Of a stretch of 64,000 nt of DNA, positions 16,579 to 25,447 are shown piece after piece (the stretch's first letter is position 1; every line of letters begins with the position of its first letter). The DNA comes from Bradyrhizobium sp. BRP22. Lineage in GTDB: Bacteria; Pseudomonadota; Alphaproteobacteria; Rhizobiales; Xanthobacteraceae. Both the position numbers and the translations under genes were made by a program. The notes under the pieces were generated by a model. The model had not been told where the DNA came from, did not search any database, and saw nothing but the letters and a program-made list of their open reading frames with translations. The stretch lies in NCBI RefSeq assembly GCF_020194175.1, contig NZ_JADYVX010000037.1, forward strand, positions 1-64,000, written 5' to 3'.

Positions 16579-17322
16579 TCAACTCGCGGTCCGGATCGGC
16601 TGCTTCGTCTTCTTCCGGTTGCGCCTCGCCAGCACGTTGAACGTCTCCACCGCGGCTGCGAACGCCATCGCAAAATAGATGTAACCGCGTGGGATGTGGA
16701 AGTGGAAACCGTCGGCGACCAGCGCCACGCCGATCAACACCAGGAACGCCAGCGCCAGCATCTTGGTGGTCGGATGCTCCGCGACAAAGCGCGCCACCGG
16801 ACCCGACGAGACGTACATCACGATACAGGCGATCACGACCGCCGCGATCATGATCTCGAGGTGCTGCGACATGCCGATCGCGGTGATGATCGAGTCCAGC
16901 GAGAACACCATGTCGATGATGATGATCTGGACGATCACCCAGAAGAACGCGCTGCCGCCGGACGTGGCCTGTTCCTCGCCCTCGCGTGCTTCGACTTCGC
17001 CATGGATCTCATGCGTCGCCTTTGCGATCAGGAACAGCCCGCCGCCGATCAGGATGATATCGCGCCAGGACAGCGCGAGCTCCATCACCGTGATCACCGG
17101 CTCCGTCAAGCCGATCAGCCAGACCAGAAGGCTGAGCAGCAGGATGCGGAACACAAGCGCCAGGAACAATCCGATCTGCCGCGCGCGCTTGGCCTGTTGC
17201 GGCGGGATGCGGGAGACCAGCACCGACAGGAAGATCACGTTGTCGATGCCGAGCACGATTTCCAGCGCGGTCAATGTGAGGAGTGCCGCCCAGGCTTCCG
17301 GGCTGGCCAACAGTTCGATCAT
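16579..17322 (-). CDS. TerC-family integral membrane protein
   Basis: 247 residues starting MIELLASPEAWAALLTL; upstream frame extension overlaps pcs and is not conserved. Typical stretches are LEIVLGIDNVIFLSVLV and IIIIDMVFSLDSIITAIGM, in which membrane-embedded Asp residues recur, plus several hydrophobic spans. TerC proteins are linked to tellurite resistance and to metal export or loading of secreted enzymes. The start overlaps the pcs stop by four bases (ATGA), so the two genes form an operon with pcs first. Confidence 0.88.
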   Translation of the reverse strand: MIELLASPEAWAALLTLTALEIVLGIDNVIFLSVLVSRIPPQQAKRARQIGLFLALVFRILLLSLLVWLIGLTEPVITVMELALSWRDIILIGGGLFLIAKATHEIHGEVEAREGEEQATSGGSAFFWVIVQIIIIDMVFSLDSIITAIGMSQHLEIMIAAVVIACIVMYVSSGPVARFVAEHPTTKMLALAFLVLIGVALVADGFHFHIPRGYIYFAMAFAAAVETFNVLARRNRKKTKQPIRTAS

Positions 17323-18059
17323 GTTCTGAGTGACCTTATCAACCGGATGACGGCGTCGCTGCCGACGACATAGGCGGCGATCGCGCAGAGCGCCACGACG
17401 ATCGGCGCGCCGACATCGAAGTCGCAGGCAAGCGTGTACAGCGCCAGCACCGCGCCGGCGGCCATCAGCCACAGCGTCAGCCAGCGCAACCGCGCCACGC
17501 GCACCGGATGCAGCACGTGGAAGGGCGCGAAAGTGAGCGCGATCAGGATCGCCACGGCAAGACTCGACCACACTGGCGGCAGGTGCAGGAGGAACAGATA
17601 AAATGCCACTGCGTTCCACAGGCCCGGAAAGCCGCGGAAATGATTGTCGGCGGCCTTCATCCGGCGGTCCGCGAAATACAGCGCGCTCGAGATCACGATG
17701 CCGATGCCGAGGATCGGCGCCGCCAGCGGCAGCAGCAAATGACTGGCGGTGATCGCGTAGGCGGGAACGAAGACATAAGTGACGAAATCAACGACGAGGT
17801 CGAGCACCTCGCCGGACCAGTTCGGCTGCAGCCGCACCACGTCGAGCCTGCGCGCGATCGGACCGTCGATCGCATCGATGACCAGCGCCACCCCGAGCCA
17901 GCCGAACATATTGGCCCAGTGCTCGCGCACCGCCTCCATCAGTGCGAGCAGCGCAACGCCCGCCCCCATCGCCGTGAAGATGTGCACGGAGAATGCCGCC
18001 ATCCGCATCCGCAGCGATGCCGGAAACGTAGCTGGCTGGCTGGTCTGGTCGATCTCCAT
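17319..18059 (-). CDS. pcs: Phosphatidylcholine synthase
   Basis: 246 residues with about eight hydrophobic spans. The CDP-alcohol phosphotransferase motif appears as DGPIAR, then after 12 residues G-x3-D-x3-D (GEVLDLVVD), the longer spacing typical of Pcs rather than of PgsA. Pcs condenses choline with CDP-diacylglycerol in the inner membrane. Phosphatidylcholine is a hallmark lipid of plant-associated alphaproteobacteria. It is coupled to the downstream terC and diverges from the UbiH-like gene. Confidence 0.88.
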   Translation of the reverse strand: MEIDQTSQPATFPASLRMRMAAFSVHIFTAMGAGVALLALMEAVREHWANMFGWLGVALVIDAIDGPIARRLDVVRLQPNWSGEVLDLVVDFVTYVFVPAYAITASHLLLPLAAPILGIGIVISSALYFADRRMKAADNHFRGFPGLWNAVAFYLFLLHLPPVWSSLAVAILIALTFAPFHVLHPVRVARLRWLTLWLMAAGAVLALYTLACDFDVGAPIVVALCAIAAYVVGSDAVIRLIRSLRT

Positions 18060-18193
18060 CGCCGGGCAGTGCTATCAGGAATCGACCATGTTTGCATATC
18101 GGCGCTTGCGGCGTTCCGCCGCGCAAATCGGTGGAAAGATTTTAGCGAATTTGACGGCTTGAAAATGCCGCCAATCCCGTCAAATGTCCCGAC

Positions 18194-19384
18194 ATGAACG
18201 ATGCACCGCATGTCTATGACGCAGTGGTCATCGGCGGCGGCCCCGCAGGGCTGACCGCCGCGATCGCGCTTGCGGATGCCGGGGCGAAGACCGCCCTGCT
18301 CGCCCGCCGCGCGTCCTATGCCGACAACCGCACCACGGCGCTGCTCGGCGCCTCCGTCGACCTGCTCGAGCGGCTGGATGTCTGGCGGCGGCTGGCCGAC
18401 AAGGCCGCAGCGCTGAAGGTGATGCGGCTGGTCGATGATACCGGGCGCCTGATCCGGGCGCCCGAGGTGAGATTTGCTTCGGATGAGATCGGCCTCGAGC
18501 AGTTCGGCTTCAACGTCGACAACCGCTCGTTGATCGCGGCGCTGGAACAACGTGCAGCGGAACTGCCCGGTCTGACGCGCTTCGATGACGAGGCCGAGAT
18601 CATCAATCCGGAAGAAGCCATCGTCACGATCCGGTCCGGCCGGGGCGAGCCGCTGGCGGCGCGGCTGGTGATCGGCGCCGACGGACGGCAGTCGCAGTCG
18701 CGCGAGGCGGCCGGCATCGAAATCAGCCGACGCGACCTCAAGCAGTCGGCCGTGACCTTCAACCTCACCCACGCCCGCCCGCACAAGAACATCTCGACCG
18801 AATTCCACACGCCGCAGGGCCCGGTCGTATTCGTGCCCCTGCCCGGCAACCGCTGCAGCGTGGTCTGGGTTTGCTCGACCGCGGAAGCCGAGCGGCTGAT
18901 GGCGCTCACCGATGCGGAGCTGTCCGAGTCCGCCGAGAAGCAGTCGCATTCGATTTTCGGCCGCGTCGAGGTTGAACCTGGGCGCAATCTGTTTCCACTC
19001 GCGATCGAACAGCCCAGGCAGTTCGCCAGGAACCGGATCGCGCTGGTCGGCGAATCCGCCCATGTGGTGCCGCCGATCGGGGCGCAGGGTCTTAACCTGG
19101 GGCTGCGTGATGCCACCGATATCGCCAGGCTCGCCGGCGAAGCGCTCGCGCATGGCGAGGACCCCGGCTCGCCGCAGGTGTTGGCGCGCTACCACTCGGC
19201 GCGGCGGAGCGATGTCCTGAGCCGGACCTTCGTCATCGATCTCGCCAACCGCTCCTTGCTCAGCGATTTCCTCCCCATGCAGTCGATCCGCGCCGCCGGC
19301 ATGCATCTGATCGGATCGATCGGCCCGCTGCGGCGGCTCGCCATGCGCGAGGGGCTCGCGCCGTCATGGCGGCAAGTCGGCTGA
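18194..19384 (+). CDS. UbiH/UbiF/VisC-family FAD monooxygenase
   Basis: 396 residues. The N-terminal FAD motif is VVIGGGPAGLTAAIALAD, the middle signature is LVIGADGRQSQSREAAGI, and the third motif is ALVGESAHVVPPIGAQGLNLG, the UbiH/COQ6 form. These hydroxylate the ring of ubiquinone precursors. Which ring position cannot be decided here, because alphaproteobacterial UbiL/UbiM-type enzymes are close relatives. It is transcribed away from pcs and convergent with the AEC transporter, whose stop lies seven bases away. Confidence 0.85.
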   Translation: MNDAPHVYDAVVIGGGPAGLTAAIALADAGAKTALLARRASYADNRTTALLGASVDLLERLDVWRRLADKAAALKVMRLVDDTGRLIRAPEVRFASDEIGLEQFGFNVDNRSLIAALEQRAAELPGLTRFDDEAEIINPEEAIVTIRSGRGEPLAARLVIGADGRQSQSREAAGIEISRRDLKQSAVTFNLTHARPHKNISTEFHTPQGPVVFVPLPGNRCSVVWVCSTAEAERLMALTDAELSESAEKQSHSIFGRVEVEPGRNLFPLAIEQPRQFARNRIALVGESAHVVPPIGAQGLNLGLRDATDIARLAGEALAHGEDPGSPQVLARYHSARRSDVLSRTFVIDLANRSLLSDFLPMQSIRAAGMHLIGSIGPLRRLAMREGLAPSWRQVG

Positions 19385-19390
19385 GCTCTC

Positions 19391-20344
19391 CTACGGAAAA
19401 CTCAGCCGTCCCGTCTGCAGCAACCACATCACGCTGGTGAGCGTCACCACCGAGGCAAACGTGCCGAGCAGCACGGCAACCGAGGCCGGCTTGACCCAGC
19501 TGTCGTTCTGCCGCGCGATGACAAATACATTCAACGCCGGCGGCAGCGAGGCCATCAGCACCGCGGTCGCGGCCCAAGGCTGCGCGAAGGGGCCGAACAG
19601 CAGCATCAAACCGAACGCGAGCAGCGGATGGATCAGGAGCTTGACGGCAATCACGCCCGGCACGTCCCACGGAATCCGATCGAGCGGCCGCAGCGCCACC
19701 GTGACGCCGAGCACGAACAGCGCCACCGGCGCCGCCGCGTTCTGCAGGAACAATAGCGTGTTATCCAGCGCAACCGGAAAACGCAGGTGCAGGCCGGCGG
19801 CGAGCGCACCGAAGCACGCGGCCATGATCAGCGGGTTCAGCACGATCTGGCGCGCGACCACCCCGAGCGCATGCAGGAGCGACGGATGGTCGCGGTCCGT
19901 CAGTTCGATCAACAGCGGCACGATCGAGAACAGGAAGATGCTGTCGCAGCAGAAGATCAGCGCGGTCGGCGCCGCCGCCTTCGGCCCCAGCACTGCGAGC
20001 GCCAGGCCCGGGCCCATGTAGCCGATATTGCCGTAGGCGCCGGAGAGCCCCGCGAGCGTCGCCTCCCGCAGCGACAGCCGCCCCAACAACTTGGCGACCA
20101 GCATGGCCAGGAAGAAGGCGAGCACTGTTCCGAGCGTGGTCGCAATGAGGAACGGAGGATTGTTGAGCTCCGAGAACGGCGTCTTCGACATGATGCCGAA
20201 CAGCAGTGCCGGCAGGGAGACGTAGAGCAGGAAGAAATTCATCCAGGCGAGCCCGGATTCGGGCAGGGCCTTGGCTTTTCCGCAGGCGAAACCGATGAAG
20301 ATCAGGCCGAAATACGGCAGCGCAAGATTGAGGACGTCGACCAC
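19391..20344 (-). CDS. AEC-family transporter (auxin efflux carrier type)
   Basis: 317 residues with about ten hydrophobic spans in the two five-helix halves typical of the family. VDVLNLALPYFGLIFIGFACG opens the first half; SGAYGNIGYMGPGLALAVLG and PALNVFVIARQNDSWVKPAS are the family's crossing regions. Members export malonate, malate or unknown organic anions. No substrate can be assigned from the neighbours. Confidence 0.85.
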   Translation of the reverse strand: MVDVLNLALPYFGLIFIGFACGKAKALPESGLAWMNFFLLYVSLPALLFGIMSKTPFSELNNPPFLIATTLGTVLAFFLAMLVAKLLGRLSLREATLAGLSGAYGNIGYMGPGLALAVLGPKAAAPTALIFCCDSIFLFSIVPLLIELTDRDHPSLLHALGVVARQIVLNPLIMAACFGALAAGLHLRFPVALDNTLLFLQNAAAPVALFVLGVTVALRPLDRIPWDVPGVIAVKLLIHPLLAFGLMLLFGPFAQPWAATAVLMASLPPALNVFVIARQNDSWVKPASVAVLLGTFASVVTLTSVMWLLQTGRLSFP

Positions 20345-20462
20345 GGAAGGCGTCTCTTCGAGGGTTTTCCAGAGGAAATGCCGGAAAATCGGGCAGGCAG
20401 CGAAAGGTTAATTCGCGCGCTTGCCCCTAGCATCGGCCGCGATCATGGTCTATCGACGAGCT

Positions 20463-20795
20463 ATGATAAAAGCGCGTACCGCCAAGTTCCAGATTGGGCA
20501 GATCGTCCGCCACCGGGTGTTCTCCTTCCGGGGGGTGATCTTCGACATCGATCCGGAGTTCAACAACACCGAGGAATGGTGGCTGTCGATCCCGGAAGAG
20601 GTGCGACCGAACAAGGACCAGCCCTTCTATCACCTGCTCGCCGAGAATGCGGAGACCGAATACGTCGCCTACGTCTCCGAGCAGAACCTTTTGCCCGACA
20701 ATTCCGGCGAACCGATCCGACACTCCCAGGTGGCCGAGATCTTCATTCAGGACAAATCCGGCGGCTACCGCCCGCGCAACCCCTCGCTGAACTAG
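20463..20795 (+). CDS. hspQ: Heat shock protein HspQ / hemimethylated-DNA-binding YccV family
   Basis: 110 residues from MIKARTAKFQIGQIVRH, the usual start; upstream ATGs exist but give non-conserved residues. Family stretches are RHRVFSFRGVIFDIDPEF, QPFYHLLAENAETEYVAYVSEQNL and IFIQDKSGGYRPRNPSLN. HspQ acts as a specificity-enhancing factor for Lon and was first described as a DnaA-level regulator. The gene is single and ends in a strong bidirectional terminator. Confidence 0.9.
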   Translation: MIKARTAKFQIGQIVRHRVFSFRGVIFDIDPEFNNTEEWWLSIPEEVRPNKDQPFYHLLAENAETEYVAYVSEQNLLPDNSGEPIRHSQVAEIFIQDKSGGYRPRNPSLN

Positions 20796-20856
20796 CTCGC
20801 GCACCGTAGATGCCGTACTGCACCGCGGCAAAGCGGATTGGATGTCTTCTGTAACA

Positions 20857-20884
20857 AAAAGGCGCTCCTCCCGGAGCGCCTTTT
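20857..20884. terminator. Bidirectional terminator between hspQ and the IalB-like gene
   Basis: aaaaggcgctcc pairs with ggagcgcctttt (12 bp) around tccc. The A-run on one side and T-run on the other give U-tracts in both directions. It serves the two convergent genes. Confidence 0.88.
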
Positions 20885-20906
20885 GTTCATTCGCAGAACC
20901 CTGCCG

Positions 20907-21734
20907 TTACTTCGCCGGAGGCGCGTTGGAAACACCCGTCGCCGGCGGATTGGCCTCGAGCTTCTTGCGGGCCTCTTCCGCGCGCTTCTGCAGCTCTTCC
21001 TGCAGCTTCTTCTGGTTCTCCTCGAACACCTTCGGGTCGGTCGGCGGGCCGTCATAGGCTTTGGCGAACTCGTTCACAAGCGGCAGCGGCAGCGTCAGCG
21101 GCGCGCCGTTGGCGTTGATCGCCTGCACCACCAGGTTCTGGCCCTTCTTCAAATTGTTGAGCAACTCGGGGGTCGCTTCATAATCTGACATGCAGCCATT
21201 GGCGAAGCAGATCACATAGGGCGCCTGCTGCGGCGGGTTGTTGTCGACGATGATGCGGGTGCCATGCACGAGCTGCATGCCGAGCGGCAGCGTCACGCGC
21301 AGGATCTTCTTCGGCTCACCCTCAGGCTCGATGATCACGGCGGCGATCACCGGCTGGCCGGACTCGATGCGGCCGTCCTTGCCCGTGAAGCAGACCTGCT
21401 TGGCGTTGGCATCCTGGCCCTTGAGGCAGAACTTGGTCCAGGGCGCATAGATCAGCTGGACCTGCTGATCCTGGGGTGGCTGCTGCGGCTGGCCTTGCGC
21501 GGCCGGCGCGCCCTGCGCGGGCGGCTGGCCCTGGGCTGCCGGCGCGGGCGCCTTGGGGGCAGCCTTCGGCGCCGCCTTGGGCGCGGCCTTCGGTGCCGCC
21601 GGCGCAGCCGGGGCCGCCGGCTGCTGGGCTCCCGCCTCGGGAACAAGCACGGCGGCGGACAGTGCTGTCGCTGTCAAGGCGGCGAAAATTCGCCCACGCG
21701 GCCGTGCCGACGCGGCCAAGATACGGAAATTCAT
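20907..21734 (-). CDS. Secreted invasion-associated locus B (IalB) family protein
   Basis: 275 residues starting MNFRILAASARPRGR, with a signal peptide ending near EAGAQQ. A low-complexity Ala/Pro/Lys/Gln segment (about residues 38-90, with tandem APKA units) leads into the IalB domain: IYAPWTKFCLKGQD, QVCFTGKDGRIESG and PLGMQLVHGTRIIVD, with four Cys placed as in the family. A charged coiled-coil tail follows. The family is periplasmic; its role outside Bartonella is unknown. Confidence 0.85.
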   Translation of the reverse strand: MNFRILAASARPRGRIFAALTATALSAAVLVPEAGAQQPAAPAAPAAPKAAPKAAPKAAPKAPAPAAQGQPPAQGAPAAQGQPQQPPQDQQVQLIYAPWTKFCLKGQDANAKQVCFTGKDGRIESGQPVIAAVIIEPEGEPKKILRVTLPLGMQLVHGTRIIVDNNPPQQAPYVICFANGCMSDYEATPELLNNLKKGQNLVVQAINANGAPLTLPLPLVNEFAKAYDGPPTDPKVFEENQKKLQEELQKRAEEARKKLEANPPATGVSNAPPAK

Positions 21735-21962
21735 TGCGGAAAACCCTTTCTCAACGGCGGCGCCCGAAACCGCAGCAGGCACCGACACCTAGCCGTTTGG
21801 GGCGGCTGTCTCCTAGTCAATTGAGGCGGATACGTGACAGGCGTTGCCGCTCTGGTCAATTGCACGCCTTCAATACAGCGGCAGACGAAAAGATCAATGC
21901 CGACAAGCATGTTTGCCCCAACGTCACGGCGAGTTGCAAGGTCCTGTGATAAAGCTCGTTCC

Positions 21963-23828
21963 GTGAAATTTCGCGAATCAGATCGACGCGTTCCTCGGCG
22001 CGTTTCCTGGGTTGCATTTCGGCGTGGCGCCCTCGCCGCGCTGGGTTTCGGCATCGCCCTCGCAGTGGTCGGGACAACCCCGGTGCGCGCGGCGGAAAGC
22101 TACGCCATCGCCATGCACGGTGTGCCTGCCCTGCCCGCCGATTTCAGCCATATGCCCTACGCCAATCCCGATGCACCCAAGGGCGGCCGGCTGACCTGGG
22201 GCATTCTCGGGACCTTCGACAGCCTGAACCCGCTGATCGTTCGGGGCCTCGCCGTGCAGCAGATCAGGGGCTTCGTCGTCGAGAGCCTGCTGGCGCGGGG
22301 CAATGACGAGCCGTTCACGCTCTACGGCCTGCTCGCCAGGACGGTCGAGACCGACGATGCGAGAAGCTATGTCACCTTCCATCTCGATCCCCGCGCCCGC
22401 TTTTCCGACGGCAAGCCGGTCAGGGCCGAGGACGTGCTGTTCTCCTGGGCGCTGTTGCGCGACCACGGCCGTCCCAACCATCGGCAGTATTATGCGAAGG
22501 TCGCGAAGGCCGATTCTCCCGACCCGCTCACCGTGCGCTTCGACCTCTCAGGCGCCAATGACCGCGAACTGCCGCTGATCCTCGGACTGATGCCGGTATT
22601 GCCGAAACACGCGGTCGATCCCTCAACCTTCGAGGACACCACGATGACCGGCCCGATCGGCTCGGGTCCTTATCGCGTCGGCGCGGTGAAGCCGGGCGCG
22701 AGCGTCGCGCTGGTGCGCAATCCGGATTATTGGGGCCGCGATCTCCCGGTCAATCGCGGGCTCTACAATTTCGACGAGATCCGGCTCGATTTCTACCGCG
22801 AGGCCAATGGCCAGTTCGAAGCCTTCAAGCGCGGCCTCTATGATTTCCGCCTCGAGGCCGAGCCTCTGCGCTGGCACGAAGGCTATGATTTTCCCGCCGC
22901 CCGCGACGGCGAGGTGATCCGCGACACTATCAAGACCGGGATGCCGCAGCCTTCCGAATTCCTGGTGTTCAACACCCGCCGTCCGCTGTTTGCAGACGTC
23001 CGCGTGCGGAAGGCGCTGACGCTCCTGTTCGATTTCGAATGGATCAACCGCAATTACTTCTTTGGCCTCTATGCCCGCAGCGGCAGCTTCTTCGCCGGCT
23101 CGGAACTCTCCGCCTATGGCCGCCCCGCCGACGAACGCGAACGAGAATTGCTGCAGCGGGCGAGCGCACATGTTGCGCCGGACATTCTCGACGGCAGTTA
23201 TCACCTGCCGGTCAGCGACGGCTCGGGCCGCGACCGCGCGGCGCTTCGTAGCGCTCTCGCGCTGCTGTCGGAGGCAGGCTACGAACTCAATGGCACGGTG
23301 CTCCGCAACCGCGCGACCAAGGCCCCGTTTGCCTTCGAGATCCTGGTGACGACCCGCGACCAGGAACGGATCGCGCTCGCCTACCAGCGTGACCTCAAGC
23401 GTGCCGGCATCGAGGCGCGGGTGCGCGCGGTGGATCCGGTCCAGTTCGATCAGCGCCGGCTCGGCTATGAGTTCGACATGCTCCAGAATCGCTGGGATCA
23501 ATCACTCTCGCCCGGCAACGAGCAGTCGTTCTATTGGGGCAGCCAGGCCGCCGACATTCCCGGTACCAGGAATTACATGGGCGCCAAGGATCCCGCCATC
23601 GACGCCCTGATCGCCGCGCTTTTGGAGGCGCGGGAACGCCCCGCCTTCGTTTCGGCGGTACGGGCGCTGGACCGCACGCTGATGTCCGGCTTCTACGCTA
23701 TTCCGGTGTTTAACGTCGCGGAGCAATGGATCGCGCGCTGGAATCGGATAGAACGGCCGGAGCGCACTGCCCTGACCGGCTACCTGCCGGAAACCTGGTG
23801 GCAGAAGCCAGAGCCGCAACCGAAGTAG
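21963..23828 (+). CDS. ABC-transporter extracellular solute-binding protein, peptide/nickel type
   Basis: About 621 residues from a GTG start (encoding VKFRESD as MKFRESD). This puts an Arg-rich stretch and the hydrophobic core AALGFGIALAVVG at the N-terminus, with cleavage after TTPVRA. Upstream ATGs at 21897 or 21834 would bury the signal. The SBP_bac_5 features are PDAPKGGRLTWGILGTFDSLNPL, FSDGKPVRAEDVLFSW and TGPIGSGPYRVG. It resembles YejA-type binding proteins for oligopeptides. No permease gene is adjacent, so the transporter partner is elsewhere. Confidence 0.85.
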   Translation: MKFRESDRRVPRRVSWVAFRRGALAALGFGIALAVVGTTPVRAAESYAIAMHGVPALPADFSHMPYANPDAPKGGRLTWGILGTFDSLNPLIVRGLAVQQIRGFVVESLLARGNDEPFTLYGLLARTVETDDARSYVTFHLDPRARFSDGKPVRAEDVLFSWALLRDHGRPNHRQYYAKVAKADSPDPLTVRFDLSGANDRELPLILGLMPVLPKHAVDPSTFEDTTMTGPIGSGPYRVGAVKPGASVALVRNPDYWGRDLPVNRGLYNFDEIRLDFYREANGQFEAFKRGLYDFRLEAEPLRWHEGYDFPAARDGEVIRDTIKTGMPQPSEFLVFNTRRPLFADVRVRKALTLLFDFEWINRNYFFGLYARSGSFFAGSELSAYGRPADERERELLQRASAHVAPDILDGSYHLPVSDGSGRDRAALRSALALLSEAGYELNGTVLRNRATKAPFAFEILVTTRDQERIALAYQRDLKRAGIEARVRAVDPVQFDQRRLGYEFDMLQNRWDQSLSPGNEQSFYWGSQAADIPGTRNYMGAKDPAIDALIAALLEARERPAFVSAVRALDRTLMSGFYAIPVFNVAEQWIARWNRIERPERTALTGYLPETWWQKPEPQPK

Positions 23829-23858
23829 CCGCCTGCCGATGCAACCGACATTGACCCC

Positions 23859-25361
23859 GTGACCCAGCCCGCTTCGCCCACGCTCGATTCGCTGTTCAAG
23901 CGCGTGCTGGCGCGGCAGCCGGACGCGCTGGCGCTGGTCGATCCGCTCAACAAGGAGCGCATCACCGGCCAGACGCGCAAGCGATTGACCTATGCGCAGG
24001 CCGACCGCGCGATCTCGGCGATCGCAGCGCACTTCATCGAAGCGGGGTTGCCGGCCAATTCCGTGCTGGCGGTGCAATTGCCGAACACGGTCGAGTTCGC
24101 CTTGACGGTACTGGCCGCCCATCGCTGCGGCCTCGTGGTCGCGCCGATGCCGCTGCTCTGGCGCCACGCCGAGCTCACCGCTGCACTGAACCGCACCGCG
24201 GCGCGCGCGATCGTGACGACAAGCCGGATCGACGGCGTCATGTATGCCGACGTCGCGATGAACGCGGCGGCGGAGGCGTTCTCGATCCGTCATGTCTGCG
24301 GGTTCGGCAGCGACCTTCCCGAAGGCATGGCCTCGCTCGACCAGGCCATCTTGCGGGAATCCGCGACCACGCGGTCGGTGATCCAGGACGGCCGCAAGGC
24401 CTCGCTGATCTCCTTCGATGTGACCGCCGATGGCTTTCGCCCGGTGCCGCGCGCGCATTTCGCCCTGATCGCCGGCGGACTTGCGATGTCGCTGGAGAGC
24501 GACGTGCCGCAGGGCGCAACCATCATGTCAACTTTTGCCCCGATGTCCTTCGCAGGCCTAGCGTCTTCGCTTGCGGTCTGGCTGCTCACCGGCGGCACCT
24601 TGGTGCTGCACCACCCGTTCGATGAAGAGGTGCTGCAGACCCAGATCAACGATCATGCCTGCGACACGCTGGTTGCGCCGGCGCCTCTGGCGCTGCGACT
24701 GGCCGAACTCGACCTCGACGCCAGCATGCCGAGCTTGCGAAACGTGATCGGGCTGTGGCGGGCGCCCGAACAGATCGCTTCCAGCGCATCCTGGATCGCC
24801 CAGCGGGCGACGTTGACGGACGTCTATCTGTTTGGCGAAGCTGGTCTGTTCGGCGCGCGCCGGACTGCCGAGGACGGCTCGCCGGCGCCGATCACGCCAG
24901 GCCCGCATGGCGCCCCGCGCGATGTCCCGGGCACCTCGATTGCCGGCGAGATCCTGCTGACGCCCACGGGAACGCTCGGTCTGCGCGGGCCGATGGTACC
25001 GGCTGCGGCCTATGCGCCACCACAACGGCCGAACGACTCGTTGATCGAGCCTGCGCCACGCGATTACGTCGATACCGAATATGCTGCGCGGCTCGACCGT
25101 TCGACTGGTGCCATCAATATCACTGCCCCGCCGTCCGGCATCATGGCGGTGGGCGGTTACCGCTTTCTCGCCAACGACCTGCAGGAATGGTCGCGCCGGC
25201 TCGGACAGGGCGCGCTGCTCACCGCGCTGCCCGACCGCCTCGCCGGCCATCGCCTTGCCGGGCGCGCGCAGGACAATGCACGCGCCCGCAACGCCATGGC
25301 AGAACTCGGTCTCAACCCATTGATGGTCGAAGCCTTTCGCGATCGGACCGGCGGCATCTAG
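23859..25361 (+). CDS. ANL-superfamily (acyl-CoA synthetase-like) protein with degenerate active site
   Basis: 500 residues. The N-terminal half is clearly AMP-binding-like (RKRLTYAQADRAISAIAAHF, then VLAVQLPNTVEFALTVLAAHRCGLVVAPMP). However, the Gly/Ser/Thr-rich ATP loop expected near residue 185 reads SFDVTADGFRPVPR. The later TGD-type motif and the catalytic C-terminal Lys motif are also not recognisable (PDRLAGHRLAGRAQDN). It therefore looks like an inactive or repurposed member. It starts 30 bases after the solute-binding protein gene and precedes another degenerate-domain gene. Confidence 0.7.
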   Translation: MTQPASPTLDSLFKRVLARQPDALALVDPLNKERITGQTRKRLTYAQADRAISAIAAHFIEAGLPANSVLAVQLPNTVEFALTVLAAHRCGLVVAPMPLLWRHAELTAALNRTAARAIVTTSRIDGVMYADVAMNAAAEAFSIRHVCGFGSDLPEGMASLDQAILRESATTRSVIQDGRKASLISFDVTADGFRPVPRAHFALIAGGLAMSLESDVPQGATIMSTFAPMSFAGLASSLAVWLLTGGTLVLHHPFDEEVLQTQINDHACDTLVAPAPLALRLAELDLDASMPSLRNVIGLWRAPEQIASSASWIAQRATLTDVYLFGEAGLFGARRTAEDGSPAPITPGPHGAPRDVPGTSIAGEILLTPTGTLGLRGPMVPAAAYAPPQRPNDSLIEPAPRDYVDTEYAARLDRSTGAINITAPPSGIMAVGGYRFLANDLQEWSRRLGQGALLTALPDRLAGHRLAGRAQDNARARNAMAELGLNPLMVEAFRDRTGGI

Positions 25362-25447
25362 GCGAACCCGGCGCGCAGCGTTGACGCTGCATTAAGCGGC
25401 GGCAACTAGCATCGCGGCCAAAGCTTCCGCCCGATCCGAGTTGCCAA